Below are positions 11,605-22,460 of a stretch of 64,000 bases of DNA, in pieces. The translations under genes and the position numbers were made by a program. Within the stretch, counting starts at the first letter, position 1, and every line of letters begins with the position of its first letter. Origin of the DNA: Mesocentrotus franciscanus (Eukaryota; Echinodermata; Echinoidea; Camarodonta; Strongylocentrotidae). Below the pieces are notes generated by a model that saw nothing but the letters and a program-made list of their open reading frames with translations, did not search any database and was not told the DNA's origin. Where the stretch lies: the NCBI GenBank assembly GCA_037976565.1, contig CP137679.1, positions 30,951,988-31,015,987 of the forward strand. Reading direction: 5' to 3'.

Positions 11605-11737
11605 ATGTCTCTACCGGCCCGGGAAATGAACCCGAATTACTGACTTAGAACGCCAATGCCTGAACCACTAGACCACGGAGACAGGCCAGTGGCTTCGGTG
11701 ACACCAGATTCAATTGACCGACAGATTGACAAATTTA
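11605..11737 (-). mobile_element. tRNA-derived SINE fragment
   Basis: Read on the minus strand from 11682, the sequence has tRNA-like order: GTCTCCG, an A-box-like TGGTCTAGTGG, an anticodon-like loop GTTCTAA in a wobble-tolerant stem, and a B-box-like GGTTCATTTCC (11622-11632). The acceptor stem does not pair, so a functional tRNA gene is unlikely. Upstream on the same strand, GATTGAATCTGGTGTC and GAAGCCACTG match a second copy at 32714-32740. The shared flank shows a dispersed SINE family rather than two tRNA genes. Confidence 0.7.
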
Positions 11738-11826
11738 AGCTAAGCAACCATTATTCTCTCATTTCCTTTCACATTGTGTTTTTTCCACGACAGTTGCCAA
11801 AGCTGTTATTGGTTATTTCCTTACAC
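11738..11826 (-). repeat. Right arm of inverted repeat around a SINE
   Basis: This is the reverse complement of the arm at 11456-11545, with scattered mismatches. The two arms enclose about 190 bases that include the SINE. Together they could form a long imperfect hairpin of about 370 bases. Confidence 0.75.
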
Positions 11827-11994
11827 TTATATATACTATATAATAAGCACATATTTATATATGTAAGTATGTATATCTTAATATTTATGTAAGGAAATAA
11901 CCTAAACTCTCATGGAAATGAGATACATGATATAGGGTTATATAATCTGTATTTTTTTCTTTCTGCCTGCCCATTTTTCTTTTTCTATTTTTTT

Positions 11995-12022
11995 TCTCTC
12001 TCTCTCTCTCTCTCTCTCTCCA
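11995..12022. repeat. (CT)n microsatellite
   Basis: A pure TC dinucleotide run embedded in T-rich DNA. The 70-codon minus-strand frame here is a GA-repeat translation. Confidence 0.85.
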
Positions 12023-12049
12023 CATCTTTTTCTTGTCTGTTTCTGTTTC

Positions 12050-12580
12050 CTTTTTTTAATCTCTCGTGTGTCTGTCTTACTCATTGTTTCCACCAATCTA
12101 TATGCAAAAACACCAGTCACATATAAAGCAAACAACCCACATTTAATCAAGCATGCTCTTGAATATACGAGAAGTTATCCGGGAATAGAAATCATACATT
12201 AATCAAACCCATAGTAATGGCATCGTCCGACATTAATCACAACCTATTACTTTGTCTGGCTTCCCGATTTTCTTTCTGACTGTCTGTGTGTTTGTCTCTC
12301 TGTCCGTCTGTCCGTCTGTCTAAATGTGTGTATGTATATGAATATATGCTTGTATGTACACGGTGTCTGATGTTCCTTATTTATCATCATGCTTGTAAGT
12401 CTGAAATATCTGTTTTTGTGTATACCTACAATACTATAAGTCTGATTTATTTTCAAATAAAATGTTTCCTTCTGTATCATCCCTTTGTCCTTTATTTAAA
12501 TGAGATATGATTCACCTTCATAATAGTCAGACAAGGTTTTCCTTCACACTTACCCACACCGTTGTTTCTACGTGGTTAGT
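12050..12580. other. Spacer with TCTG/TCCG tetranucleotide run
   Basis: A short CTGTCCGT-type run lies at about 12280-12320. No gene or element is recognised in the rest. Confidence 0.4.
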
Positions 12581-12589
12581 CAGAGCCAC

Positions 12590-12865
12590 GCTGCATTTTC
12601 CGAGCGAATATTTTATACGCCATCCCGCCATTCGACAGGAGACAAGCCCGGGTCTATCTATCCGTATGCAATCTCCCCGAATTAGTGAGATCATACATAA
12701 ACAGGACAATATTCCATTTAGACCGGTGTCAATGACTCTGGCTGTCCCAATTTTCTGGAGCAATCGCCCGCCATGCTTTTGCCTACCCTCTCTCTCTATC
12801 TCTTCCTCTCTTCCTCTCACTCTCCCTGCTTCCCCATTGCCCGTGGCGCCGGCGGGCATTTTCTT
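12590..12865. promoter_or_regulatory. Candidate cis-regulatory island
   Basis: CpG-richer DNA between AT-rich flanks, with homeodomain/POU-like words TATGCAAT (12664-12671) and AATTAGTGAG (12680-12689) and a Fox-like ATAAACA (12697-12703). Opposite-strand frames of 121 and 110 codons cover it. Long frames on both strands point to stop-poor composition rather than coding. No family is recognisable in either translation. Confidence 0.28.
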
Positions 12866-12869
12866 GCGA

Positions 12870-13195
12870 TGAATTCGCTTTAAAATGCATCTATGGCGAG
12901 TAGTCTTTCGTGACAGACTCTTTATAATTCGTGGTAATTGTGTTGTCTTCTTATGGTGGAAATTGTAAGGAGGATATAGGAGAATAGCAGATGTCTGATT
13001 CTGGGTCCATGATAACTGTGAGGATATTGCGATAGAAAGAGAGACAGCGAGAGTGAGAGAGAGAGAGAGAGAAGGAGGGGGGTAGCAATATTAAGATTAG
13101 ACAGTATCTGTCCCCTAAATCCACCCAACAGTTAGTACATGCTTTTGTTACTTCTCAACTCGATAATTGCAATTAATTACTCTTTAGATAGGCCC
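12870..13195. other. Spacer with GA run
   Basis: A (GA)n run lies at about 13033-13072. No gene is visible. Confidence 0.5.
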
Positions 13196-13580
13196 AAGTA
13201 TATTAAACCCTTGTAACACCCCATTCAACATGTCGTTCTGGTTTACGTTCATCTACTAATATTAGACTTAAGGGAATCCCGGGGAAGGGGGAGGGGTGGG
13301 AATAGAGGATTTGCATCAGCAGCTCCTGCTCTGTGGAATAAGTTACCTCTTTCTGTGGAGCCAATACCCTTCAAATTTTCACAGCCATACTTAAGATCCA
13401 CCTTATGCTTGCTGGTTACAATTAAGTTTCCCTTCTAAGAGTTCAACTTTTAGTTCATTGACTTCATATATTTACATTGATTTACTTGGAGCTTTTGAAA
13501 TTATTTGTAGGCGCCTTGAGCTTCACTAGAGATGGGGATGTGCTCTTTATAAATATTGTCATTATTATCATTAAGACGGT
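13195..13580 (+). mobile_element. 3' end of a CR1/L2-type LINE (degenerate)
   Basis: Starting at 13210 the frame reads LVTPHSTCRSGLRSSTN, and from 13307, in another frame, FASAAPALWNKLPLSV. These match the usual tail of CR1/L2-type reverse transcriptase ORFs (an LRSS motif, then an AAPxLWNxLP motif). A frameshift and an in-frame stop at 13303-13305 separate the two parts. After the coding remnant the noncoding tail reads GCGCCTTGAG (13512-13521), then TGTGCTCTTTATAAATATTG and an ATTATTATCA run, the typical 3' tail of this LINE type. The copy is 5'-truncated and dead. Clade assignment is inference from the motif order. Confidence 0.75.
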
Positions 13581-13609
13581 AAACAGATATGAATATACAT
13601 AAATGTACA

Positions 13610-13667
13610 TATAGAGAGACAGAGAGACAGATATACAGAGAGAGGGAGGGAGAGAGAGAGAGAGAGA

Positions 13668-13698
<31 letters not shown>

Positions 13699-13702
13699 GG
13701 AG
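13610..13702. repeat. GA/GT compound microsatellite
   Basis: AGAC/GA runs are followed by (GA)n at about 13650-13668, (GT)n at about 13669-13688 and GA again. The 78-codon minus-strand frame here is repeat translation. Confidence 0.85.
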
Positions 13703-13709
13703 GGGTATA

Positions 13710-14040
13710 CAGACAGAGAGTTGTGCATGTTAACCATGTTAATAATTTTATACCAAATATTGTAGTATCTGCTATTAGTACGAGAATATTAAGTTTTTAT
13801 ATCCAAGAAATAATGAAAATTCTATTCATGCCGCAGTGGGAATAACCTTTAAATCAGAGATATCATTATGATCACTTCTTTGATAAAATAGTGATTTATA
13901 CGGAATTCCATAAAATCACCGCCACCCATATAATCCCACGTCCCGTGACATTTTGAACTGATATTCAACATTCATTTGTCAACATTTGAATATAGAATAC
14001 ACCTTTAGTACAATAGTGTTAAAATGATATTTAAACCCAT
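13710..14040. other. AT-rich spacer, nothing recognised
   Basis: Unstructured AT-rich sequence with no ORF of note. Confidence 0.5.
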
Positions 14041-14044
14041 AAAA

Positions 14045-14118
14045 GAAGTATAATCACTTTTAATTGATAATAAACACAATTTGATTTGATTTTGATTTTG
14101 ATTTGATTTTGATTTATT
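14045..14118 (+). mobile_element. Possible retroelement 3' tail with TGATT repeats
   Basis: AATAAACACAATTTGATTTG (14069-14088) leads into a TTTGATT-type tandem run to about 14118. A polyadenylation-like AATAAA followed by short degenerate repeats is common at 3' ends of non-LTR elements. No coding remnant is seen upstream, so the call is tentative. Confidence 0.35.
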
Positions 14119-14256
14119 GATTTCTGCATTTTTCATACAATAATAATCAGTAACAATATGAACATTTTATACATAGTGGTTATATTTTTTGAAATCACAA
14201 TGAATAACACAATTTATGCAACAAAATGTTGGGAACGATTGACATAGCAAATGCAG

Positions 14257-14300
14257 AAGAGCTGCAGCGTAAGCGTGCGCTTGAAGTGCATGCAGCTCTT
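14257..14300. other. Stem-loop with 10 bp perfect arms
   Basis: AAGAGCTGCA at 14257-14266 pairs with TGCAGCTCTT at 14291-14300. The 24-base loop contains a smaller AAGCG/CGCTT stem (14271-14275 and 14278-14282). It may be a recombination remnant, a small RNA hairpin or chance. Confidence 0.5.
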
Positions 14301-14829
14301 TAACTTACGATTACAGCGACAGATAATATAAACAAGCAAAAAACAACACGAATTCAATGGCAAAAACTGAATTGCTTCAGGAGACAGAGAAGGAGATAGA
14401 GAGGGAAAGATAGAGGAACAATTGGTATGCGGCTACTTCTATTTAAATGCTTAGATATACAAAAAAAAGGCACATGTTATTTAACTACTGAGTAAATCAG
14501 TCTTACTACAATACACTAGTATACTTTCCCCATAGCAGTGTATCTATGCAAAGAGCCTAAAACTGCATAAGTATCTATGATTGAATTAACAGGTATTTGA
14601 AAGTCTGATCCAATATTCAAAAGGCTCAAGTACCTAAGAAAAGAAAATATAGAAATCCAGCGATATCCGTCTACAATCACAATGAAAACGCAAGATTTTC
14701 TCACGAATCCATGCTTCATCCCACATAATAAACTTCGTGTAGTGTTTGTTGTATTATCTTCCCAACACAACGAATGAGATCGGTTTGTATTTTCCAAGAT
14801 AAACAAAATTCATCTCCTTAAGATTTTTA

Positions 14830-15000
14830 TTATCATTATTATTGATTTTTGTTTTTTGTAATCATTATCTTTATTATTACGTTCATTATTCTTCTTCTTA
14901 TTATTGTTGTTATTTTCTAAAATTATTATTATAACTATTATTATTATCATTATTATTATCATTATAGTTGTTGTTGTTGTTGTCATGTTGTTAATACTAT
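14830..15000 (+). repeat. TTA/TCA/GTT simple sequence
   Basis: Impure ATTATTATC repeats end in a (GTT)n run at about 14965-14982. The upstream 300 bases hold only an unrecognised 96-codon minus-strand frame (14516-14806). Confidence 0.75.
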
Positions 15001-15009
15001 TTTATATAC

Positions 15010-15600
15010 CTACAGCCTGATTGTCTGGCATTTAAAGACCTTTGCATAGAATACAACCTCAAAAACATTTCAAACCATCTCATTTAAAATCATAGAAGTC
15101 GTATAATTCCCAACGCATACTGAAATTTGACGTGACCCACGCACTATTTTATGAATAGAAATATGGTGCAACGGTAGGCCTACTATTCTTTACGTTATTT
15201 TCTTTTGGTATCCAAATATTATTTATAATGGCAGAAACTCCTGAATATAAATACAAGCATTATCAATTTCGTCAATATATATTGTTTTCTGAAACAAAAT
15301 ATTTTAATTGTTTTTGTTTTATTTTTCATCAGATTTTTCATACACTTATTTTCTGGACTATCAGATAAGAAAACAAAAGTAGAACATGACCCCGTTATTT
15401 GTTATGATTTTAATTTCTTCATATTCATAGTGGCGAAAAATTGGCGAGAAATTAGATTAAAACTGCGTATTTGCAATAAAATATTTCCACATATCCGTTG
15501 CATTTTGGGTATTAGTACATCATACTCTATTCAACAACTGCCGAATTCGATGAAGGTACATAATTAATGAAAACTGATACACGGATCCAAATGTTCATTA
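15010..15600. other. AT-rich spacer, nothing recognised
   Basis: No repeat unit, RNA gene or exon-like segment was seen. Confidence 0.5.
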
Positions 15601-15611
15601 CTTTCAAATGT

Positions 15612-15696
15612 AGTGAGAATAGAGAGGAAGAGAGCGAGAGAGGGTAAGAGAGAGAGGGATAGAGGGGGATAGAGAGAGAGGGAGAGAGAGAGAAAA

Positions 15697-15735
<39 letters not shown>

Positions 15736-15795
15736 CACGCACACACACACACACACACACACGCACGCACGCACATAGAGAGAGAGAGAGGGGAA
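15612..15795. repeat. Compound GA/GT/CA microsatellite
   Basis: GA-rich sequence leads to (GT)n at about 15697-15714, (GA)n to about 15734, (CA)n to about 15762 and then GA. The order GT-GA-CA gives local inverted complementarity (GT against CA) that could form a hairpin with a purine loop. The three minus-strand frames here are repeat translations. Confidence 0.85.
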
Positions 15796-15799
15796 AAGG

Positions 15800-16300
15800 A
15801 ATAATATATGTTTTTTAACAACAATAATAGTGACAAACAAGATACTAGTAACATAATTCTTGGCTAGCGTACGAATGCAATACTTCTAAAGAAATTTGTT
15901 AATAGACTCGACAGAGTATCGCTGTTTTGTGGTCGTTACCATTCAGTTGTCTGTGGCATGGTTTAAAAGTATCAATAACAAGGTCTTGCGTGTTTTAGTT
16001 GAATTTGATATATCTATTTAGACTTGGAATCAAACAAGCATGTCATTACTGTACTCTCTTTCTAGAACAAAGAAGACGCTATCCATTTTTTGGCCGTCCC
16101 CAGTTCACAGCTAAGCAAATTTTCTCTCTTTTGTCTTGAAATCTCGTTCCTTTCTCATTTGAATCTACATTTTTGTCTCCTCTTCTATGTTTGATTTATG
16201 AGGAACGCATGACATTACGAACAAGAAACAAAAAATGTTACTAGCATTACATTGAATAATGTAACACTGTCTGAAGGGTCTTTTCAGTCTCTAAGAGTCG
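15800..16300. other. AT-rich spacer, nothing recognised
   Basis: No supported feature. Confidence 0.5.
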
Positions 16301-16304
16301 TGTT

Positions 16305-16318
16305 TATACTACTACATG

Positions 16319-16351
<33 letters not shown>

Positions 16352-16530
16352 CACTACTACTAATACTAATGATAATTACAATAATAATAACAACAACAAT
16401 AATGATAATGGTAATGATAATAGTGATAACAACAACGAAAAAATGAGGATGATATTAATAATGATATTGTATTAATGATAATAATAATATTAATAATGAT
16501 AATAACGATAATAACAATGATTAGAGTATT
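16305..16530 (+). repeat. (TAC)n followed by impure AAT/GATAAT repeats
   Basis: ACTACTACT units run from about 16317 to 16363, then decay to AATAACAACAATAATGATAA-type sequence. The Leu/Ile/Thr-rich frame is a by-product. Confidence 0.8.
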
Positions 16531-16599
16531 AATGATAGTATTGGATTTTTCACATAGCCTACATATTTAACATGGTTAACTATGATAGTATTAATTCAT

Positions 16600-17060
16600 A
16601 CTCAGTTCATCTCATTTGCAGTTGGCAATCTAAATATTTCACAATGAGCCGTGACAATATGGCGCCTTTAATGTACCACGTGGTCAACAGTTGAGCGAAC
16701 TTTTAGCGCCATTTAATCCAAAAGGATCTCAGTCATACTACTTCAACTCTTCTGGCAAGATATTTAAGAATGATATGACTCACTACAGAATGAAACGTTT
16801 GCTGAACATGAAATTCTATTCATCTAAACTTTCACACGGCGCCATTGTCATTCACTGGCATCACTGTTTTTCACGAACATTTTGACACTCGTTGTGCGAG
16901 ATCTGAGAAGCACATTCATTTAAACACGATAATGGTCAACAAACGACGTAAAAGGTGGAGGCGAAAACGCTGTTGATGATCTACAAAACGTGCTTTTCAT
17001 TCATCCAAGTTTTGATTGACGTCCTCAGACTACGCTGAAAAGAAACGTTTCTAATCCGAC
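16600..17060. promoter_or_regulatory. Candidate regulatory island
   Basis: More balanced composition than the flanks. It contains CATTTGCAG at 16613-16621, which looks like a 3' splice acceptor or an octamer-like site, and the E-box palindrome CCACGTGG at 16676-16683. A 64-codon frame (16691-16885) has no recognised domain. Coding is not supported. Confidence 0.2.
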
Positions 17061-17069
17061 CAATTTTAG

Positions 17070-17685
17070 TGGCTATGATAAAGTAATTCTAACGTTTCAT
17101 GAAGTTTATCCCAACGGAGACCATAGTGAATGAAATAATCTAACATTTTCAGAAATATTGGTATATAAATATGTAATATGGTTTATCGCTTGATAAAAAA
17201 AAAACAATAAAGTTATTCAAAAAAGCCATTGTGTTCACCACACATATTAATTGAAATATGTGTGACGAACTGACGATACATTTCTATCAAGCTATAAAAG
17301 GTGAAAAACATGAACCATTTATCTGTCTTCTTTTCACATGAGAGACATCATCGGAAGCTTCCATATTATTTGATAATTATCACAGTAGCATTGTCCTCTT
17401 TCCACGTGGACTTGTAATAATGAATCTGGGGGTCGAATCATGTATTACCGATAAATCACATGAATAGGCATTTTTAATTCAAAAAATAAAAATGTATACA
17501 AAATTAATGATTATATTTCACCTTATTTATTTAAAACAAATTACCATTTATACATGTAATACGATAATACAAATATGCAACCGTATTTTGTTGAAAAGTC
17601 CATATTTATTACGAGGATACCAAATAATTTGTATACATGTACATGCACAAACTTATTTTCTTCTGTGTTTTGTTCTGTTACTGTT
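17070..17685. other. AT-rich spacer, nothing recognised
   Basis: Small Tyr/Ile-rich frames on both strands at 17492-17741 reflect AT-rich composition. Confidence 0.45.
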
Positions 17686-17689
17686 ATGA

Positions 17690-17805
17690 GTTTGTATTCA
17701 TGATTGTTATTGCATTTTGTTGTTACCAAACAGGGCCTCATGGAAGACCACCACTATTGGTGAAAATGTGCTACCCTGAACAAAATTCACAAAAACATAA
17801 ATAAA
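17690..17805 (+). mobile_element. Probable LINE/SINE 3' tail
   Basis: The order GGGCCTCATGGAAGACCAC (17731-17749), then GTGCTACCCTGAACAAAATT (17768-17787), then an A-rich stretch, resembles the conserved 3' ends of CR1-like retroelements. No coding remnant is joined to it. The identification is from remembered pattern and not from alignment. Confidence 0.45.
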
Positions 17806-17809
17806 TAAT

Positions 17810-18355
17810 TGTATAAACTATTTACGATATCTAGCAAAACATCATACAAAATAGGTTTACTTTGTAGAAAGAGAGAATAATTCTTCTCACATCAATCCTC
17901 TCGCATTTATAGAATTTGTCGATATAGTAAGGTTCACGTTACATTGATCTCCATACCTCAAGAGGCAATCGAAAGTGCAATTCGAATGATCTAGTTGATA
18001 AATTGATAAATATATTTGTGAAAAAAATGGGTCGTCACACCCGCGGGCGCTGATTGATCGGTGGTTTATTTATACCTAGACATACTAGATGCACTAATTC
18101 AATTCTGCATTTAGAAACTGCCACAAGACCTTGAATTAGGCTCGTTGTATCCTCGTCCTAAAACCTCAAGGTAAAAAGCAAAATCTATATCTGTTTGCCC
18201 TTGAGTATGTTATCGTTGTTCAAATGTTGTTTCACATGAAGTCTTTTGTGTAGACTATGTTAAAAGCCAGATTGGAAATGGCGCGCAGCCGGTAAGCAGA
18301 CGGACCAGTCTGGTAAGACGGCGGATACAATGCGATAGGGCGTGGATTAACTCGT
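17810..18355. other. Spacer, nothing recognised
   Basis: A GC-richer stretch at about 18270-18360 (GGCGCGCAGCC and GACGGCGG) leads into the tandem array. No coding signal. Confidence 0.4.
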
Positions 18356-18359
18356 CAGA

Positions 18360-18818
18360 AAGGAGGCCCAAAGTTGAGCAACCGCTAGGAGACAGACTTT
18401 ATGAGCAGCGCAGTAGCAATAGGGGGCATAAGGGGCTTGCGCCCTTGTCAAATGGCAATATTAGAAGAGAGAGAGAGAGTGAGGGGTGATCGGTCCGAAG
18501 TCGATCAACCGCTAGGAAACATACTTTATGAGCAGCGCATGAGCGATAGGTGGGCATAGGGGGCTTGCGCCCCCGTCAAATGGCAAAATGAGAAGAGAGA
18601 GGGAGAGAGAGAGAGAGAGAGAGAGAGGGGGGATAAGCCCGAAGTTGATCAACCGCTAGGAGCAGACAGACTTGAGCAGCGCAGTAGCAATAGTGGGACA
18701 TAGGAGTCTTGGGCCCTATCAAATGGCAACAAGAGGAACGGGAGTGAGAACAAGAGAGAACGAGAGAGAGAGAGGAAGTGTGAGAGAGGAGAGAAAGAGA
18801 GAAAGAGAGAGAGAGAGG

Positions 18819-18858
<40 letters not shown>

Positions 18859-19020
18859 CAGGATTATTTTGTTATTAAGCCCGAAGTTGATTAACCGCTA
18901 GGACATGGACTTCAAGAGCAGTGCAGCAGCTATGGTTTGGGGTATAGTGGGGGCTCGTTTCTCCATGAAATGACGTAAAGAAGAAGAAGAAGAAGAAGAA
19001 GAAGAAGACAGAGAAAGAGA
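18360..19020. repeat. Tandem array of ~130 bp units with internal GA expansions
   Basis: Four units share GAAGTTGATCAACCGCTAGG, GAGCAGCGCAGTAGCAATAG, GGGGCTTG and TCAAATGGCAA. The anchor AACCGCTAGG occurs at 18380, 18507, 18651 and 18893. Each unit ends in a purine microsatellite at the same place: a short GA run (about 18468-18482), a longer one (18594-18630), a long compound run (18757-18852), and a GAA run (18977-19008). Unit length therefore varies because the inner repeat expanded independently. Confidence 0.8.
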
Positions 19021-19029
19021 GAGAAAGAG

Positions 19030-19440
19030 AGTGAGAGAGGGACGTTAAAGAAAACACGAGTCAGTAGCCTTCTTAACTTACTTTGCGTTTTGTTCACCCA
19101 GTGATACTGGTTGTGTGCAATTATGCCGGTGCCCCCTCGATGTCTAGATCAACGCTTCGCCACTGTTTATAAGCAGAAACAGTGGCTGATCCAGGATTAA
19201 ATAACTCAAGTAGGGGGGCTCATCCCGATCATAATTTCACGCGTGTCGTGTATTGGAGTTGGCCCAAACCTGAGGAATTGCACAACGGCGCCGTCCTTTT
19301 TCCGCTTCTGATAGTGAAGGTGAAAGCAGAAGGCCGTTGTTAGGAAAAACAAGGAAACACATTGCTAATCAGTGACAACTGTTCACACCCTAAATATGAT
19401 TGAATGTTAGGCATCTAAAGTCCGATTTATTTTCAATGTA
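19030..19440. other. Spacer with decayed repeats
   Basis: GTGGCTGATCCAGGATTAA at 19181-19199 looks like a fragment of a common interspersed repeat, but its boundaries cannot be set. No gene seen. Confidence 0.35.
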
Positions 19441-19446
19441 AATACT

Positions 19447-19914
19447 AATTTAGAACTTCCCTAAAAAAAGGAGGGGGCTTGAAAATGTCTTTAAGTGGGA
19501 AAATAACGACTATTAGTTGTCGAATCGACTTAAGTGCTACCAATATAGTAAGTAATAGTCTGATTTTCAGACCATTGTACCGAATGGTCGTACGTTTTGT
19601 GCTGCGCAAAGATTCAATCAGTTTAATTTTGGCCATTACAAGAAGTGGGTTATTGATGTAGACAAATGCTCATGTACCCTTTACAGCTCATTTTATGTAT
19701 GTTAATTACCAACGAAGAAAAAAAAAGCCAGTCAGTCACTCAATAGTGTCTGACAGTGAAGTCTAGCAAGTAAACGGGTTTCCTTGCATAATTTGAATAT
19801 TAGGACACTGCTAACGTTTAAATTTCAATGGTAGGACATACATGACATATTCATAATTCCTCTAAAGTTCTACAGAATTTGATGTTGGCTGCAAAAGGGA
19901 CATAGTATCTTTAA
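19447..19914 (+). mobile_element. 5'-truncated copy of TTAA-associated inverted-repeat element
   Basis: This region aligns nearly end to end with 62892-63368 in the same orientation, sharing ATTAGTTGTCGAATCGAC, ATGGTCGTACGTTTTGTGCT, TTTAATTTTGGCCATTACAA and CTACAGAATTTGATGTTGGC. Its right end GCTGCAAAAGGGACATAGTA (19888-19907), followed by TCTTTAA, is the terminal repeat of the fuller copy; the left terminus is missing. A 60-codon plus-strand frame (19479-19661) corresponds to part of the 77-codon frame of the other copy. Confidence 0.8.
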
Positions 19915-19929
19915 CAAACTAATCAATCA

Positions 19930-22460
19930 GTATCAATCATAGTCAACACCCACACGATCACAATGAATCGGTTGTCAATCAACCTACATGTAGCAACAGA
20001 ATTTAAACAAATATCTCCATGGATCTATTTCATCGACAATGACTTGGGATGGAATAAGAATTACCTAAGAGCTGGGGAATCATGAGATGAAAAGATTGAA
20101 GAACAATGGGTAAGAAATAGGAAGGTTAATGAAGTTAAACGAAAACATGTCTACATGTTAAGAGATATGGAAGGGGTCTTAATAATTAACAAACAAAACA
20201 AAACAATTTTGGGAGAAAATGTTTATGGAAGACGATAAGAGAGGGGATCGTCAACACTGGAAAAGAAGAGAGAGAAAAAAAATCAAAATAAGAGGACAAA
20301 AACAAAAAGGAGAAGAAAAAAATATGAATGAGAAGCGCAATAAGCAGGAAAATACTTTCACGCAACCGAGCAGAGCAATGAAATTTAATAACTGGAGAAA
20401 ACGTGGGGCATCTGACCAAACATATCCTGATATTCCCTCCAAATTCTCACAAGAAAAGGTGTAGCTAGATTCCATAGAGGTTTGTTAGGTATCCCTTACT
20501 CTATCTCCCCATCATTTCCCAGCTTCTTGAGTAGAAAACACGATATCCAGACAGTAACGAGGGGGAGGGGGCATTGACTCCCCCCAACAAAGGTTATGAA
20601 TGAATGGAAGAGAGGTAAATGTAGAAAATCAGTGCAAGAACCTCCAAGCCCCCTAAAAAGAAATGCTTCAAGAACCGCCCCTAGGATATCATAATCATAT
20701 ATCGGAACGTTAAATTAGACCGGGAAGGTGGACCAATAGAAAAATGTTTCTGAATTTGGCACGTAGCTGGCAAGCTGAGAATATATTAATGACAGGCGGA
20801 GGACATGAACAAACGTTGCATTTGGGGACTCCTTCATAATGAAACATAGTGATGTGTTCGCGTCACCTTCAAAATAGAAATTTTCCGTTTTGATTCCCCA
20901 AGTGAAAAATATGAGATTTTGTATTCGTGAACATACCTCCATTAATCATTGCTGCTTCATACTTGTGACACGCACAAGTCATGTGCAATAACCGTTGATA
21001 ATACTATAACAGGCAATTGCAAATCCCTTTAATTTTTTAAATTCTAATCTGATTACATTAATTTATAATGAATATGTTTTGTTCCTACGTTCATACGCTG
21101 GTACTAGGTATATTTAGGATGCAATGAATGTGATAGCACAATTATTATCATTTTCGATTATTTTGTAATCAGATTTAAAACCAACTTAATGACATTTATT
21201 TATAATGAGACCTCTGGGAAATTTATAAAAGCTCTTGCGTGTTTGTTCAATTTAAAGTCATTTTCAAGTGCCATAAATTCTCGGAAATTAAAGTATTTAT
21301 ATATATTTCCTCAATTATATCTTTCATTAACGACATAAATACCATTATGATGGCGTTTGAATATTTCAAACTAAAACCCAAAAGAACTTTTGGAAGACAT
21401 TACCACCCACACCCTCCATGAACACGCTCATCCTCTTCCCTGTATACATATAATACCTATAGTTATACATATATACTAACTGATACTAATGATAAAAGAA
21501 AACAACTGTCAAACTAGACTGGGTATGTCAATACGATTTCAACAACTTCAACTACTTCCAGTCATACGTATTCAGGCAAGCTCATTGTCATTTACTGAGA
21601 AAAATATATTAGTTTCGCACGTGCTATCTTGTATTTCAAGGAATAAGATAATAAAAACGAAATTCTGAGCAGAACAATAATCTATATTGACATACATGTA
21701 TAAGTAAAAGGTCATAGCCGGGCGTATGAGAGGTAAACGATGGCGTTTGCCACACGGAATTTCGTAAGAACGCGAAAAATCGTGCAAAAAATGATCAAAA
21801 TCCCCAGAACGATAACATGAAAGAAAATTTCTTATGTGCTTGCCGCACCAAAATTATCAGCTATATATTCGCAAACAACAACGCTCAAAACCCCGGTTGA
21901 CATTTAGGTTTGGGAAATGAAGGTAGCCGAATTATTAATGTAAAGAAGATTACAGTGAATAGAGTACGACATGAATAAAACATTCAAAGCGGTAAGACCG
22001 GAAGATTTGTAGAGCATAAAACCTAATCGAGTTGACATCTTCCATCAACCCACGAAATTTGATAATTTTCTTTTCAAAACTAGATTAGGAATCCGTCATA
22101 AATTTTTTAACTGTTCTTGCATTAGGATGAAGCACAAAGCAGTCACTTTGCTAACGAGCGCAGTATATGGATTGGACAACCTATTTCGATGTAGGTAATT
22201 CTTTGTTGACTTGAAAGTTAATTAAGTTTGTCGTAAGATTCACTATCTATTCAACATCATTTAAATGTTTAGCTTCCTATCTTCATATCGGTAAACTCAA
22301 TAGTTTGTCTCTAGGGAAAGTGTTTGGGGAAACACAACTTGATGGAATTATGCTTTTTATTTTACGATGCCATAATAGGTAGCATTTTGCCCAATATTCT
22401 CGATGCTATGCAAATTTACCCTCCCTCATAAGAATTAGTCCAGTTTGAAAAATGTGTGTA
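19930..22460. other. AT-rich spacer, nothing recognised
   Basis: This is 2.5 kb with no structured element. Frames at 20186-20475 on both strands are Lys/Glu- or Phe/Ser-rich, driven by an A/G-rich stretch. The 75-codon minus frame at 20715-20942 has no recognised domain. Possible fragments of interspersed repeats near 20555-20690 have no clear ends. Confidence 0.4.

Noticed and set aside
11611..11682. Functional tRNA gene
   Set aside because: A- and B-box-like words exist, but the acceptor stem does not pair and the flank is shared with a second truncated copy, so it is a SINE fragment.
15697..15765. GT-GA-CA hairpin as a designed stem-loop
   Set aside because: The GT/CA complementarity is fully explained by adjacent microsatellites.
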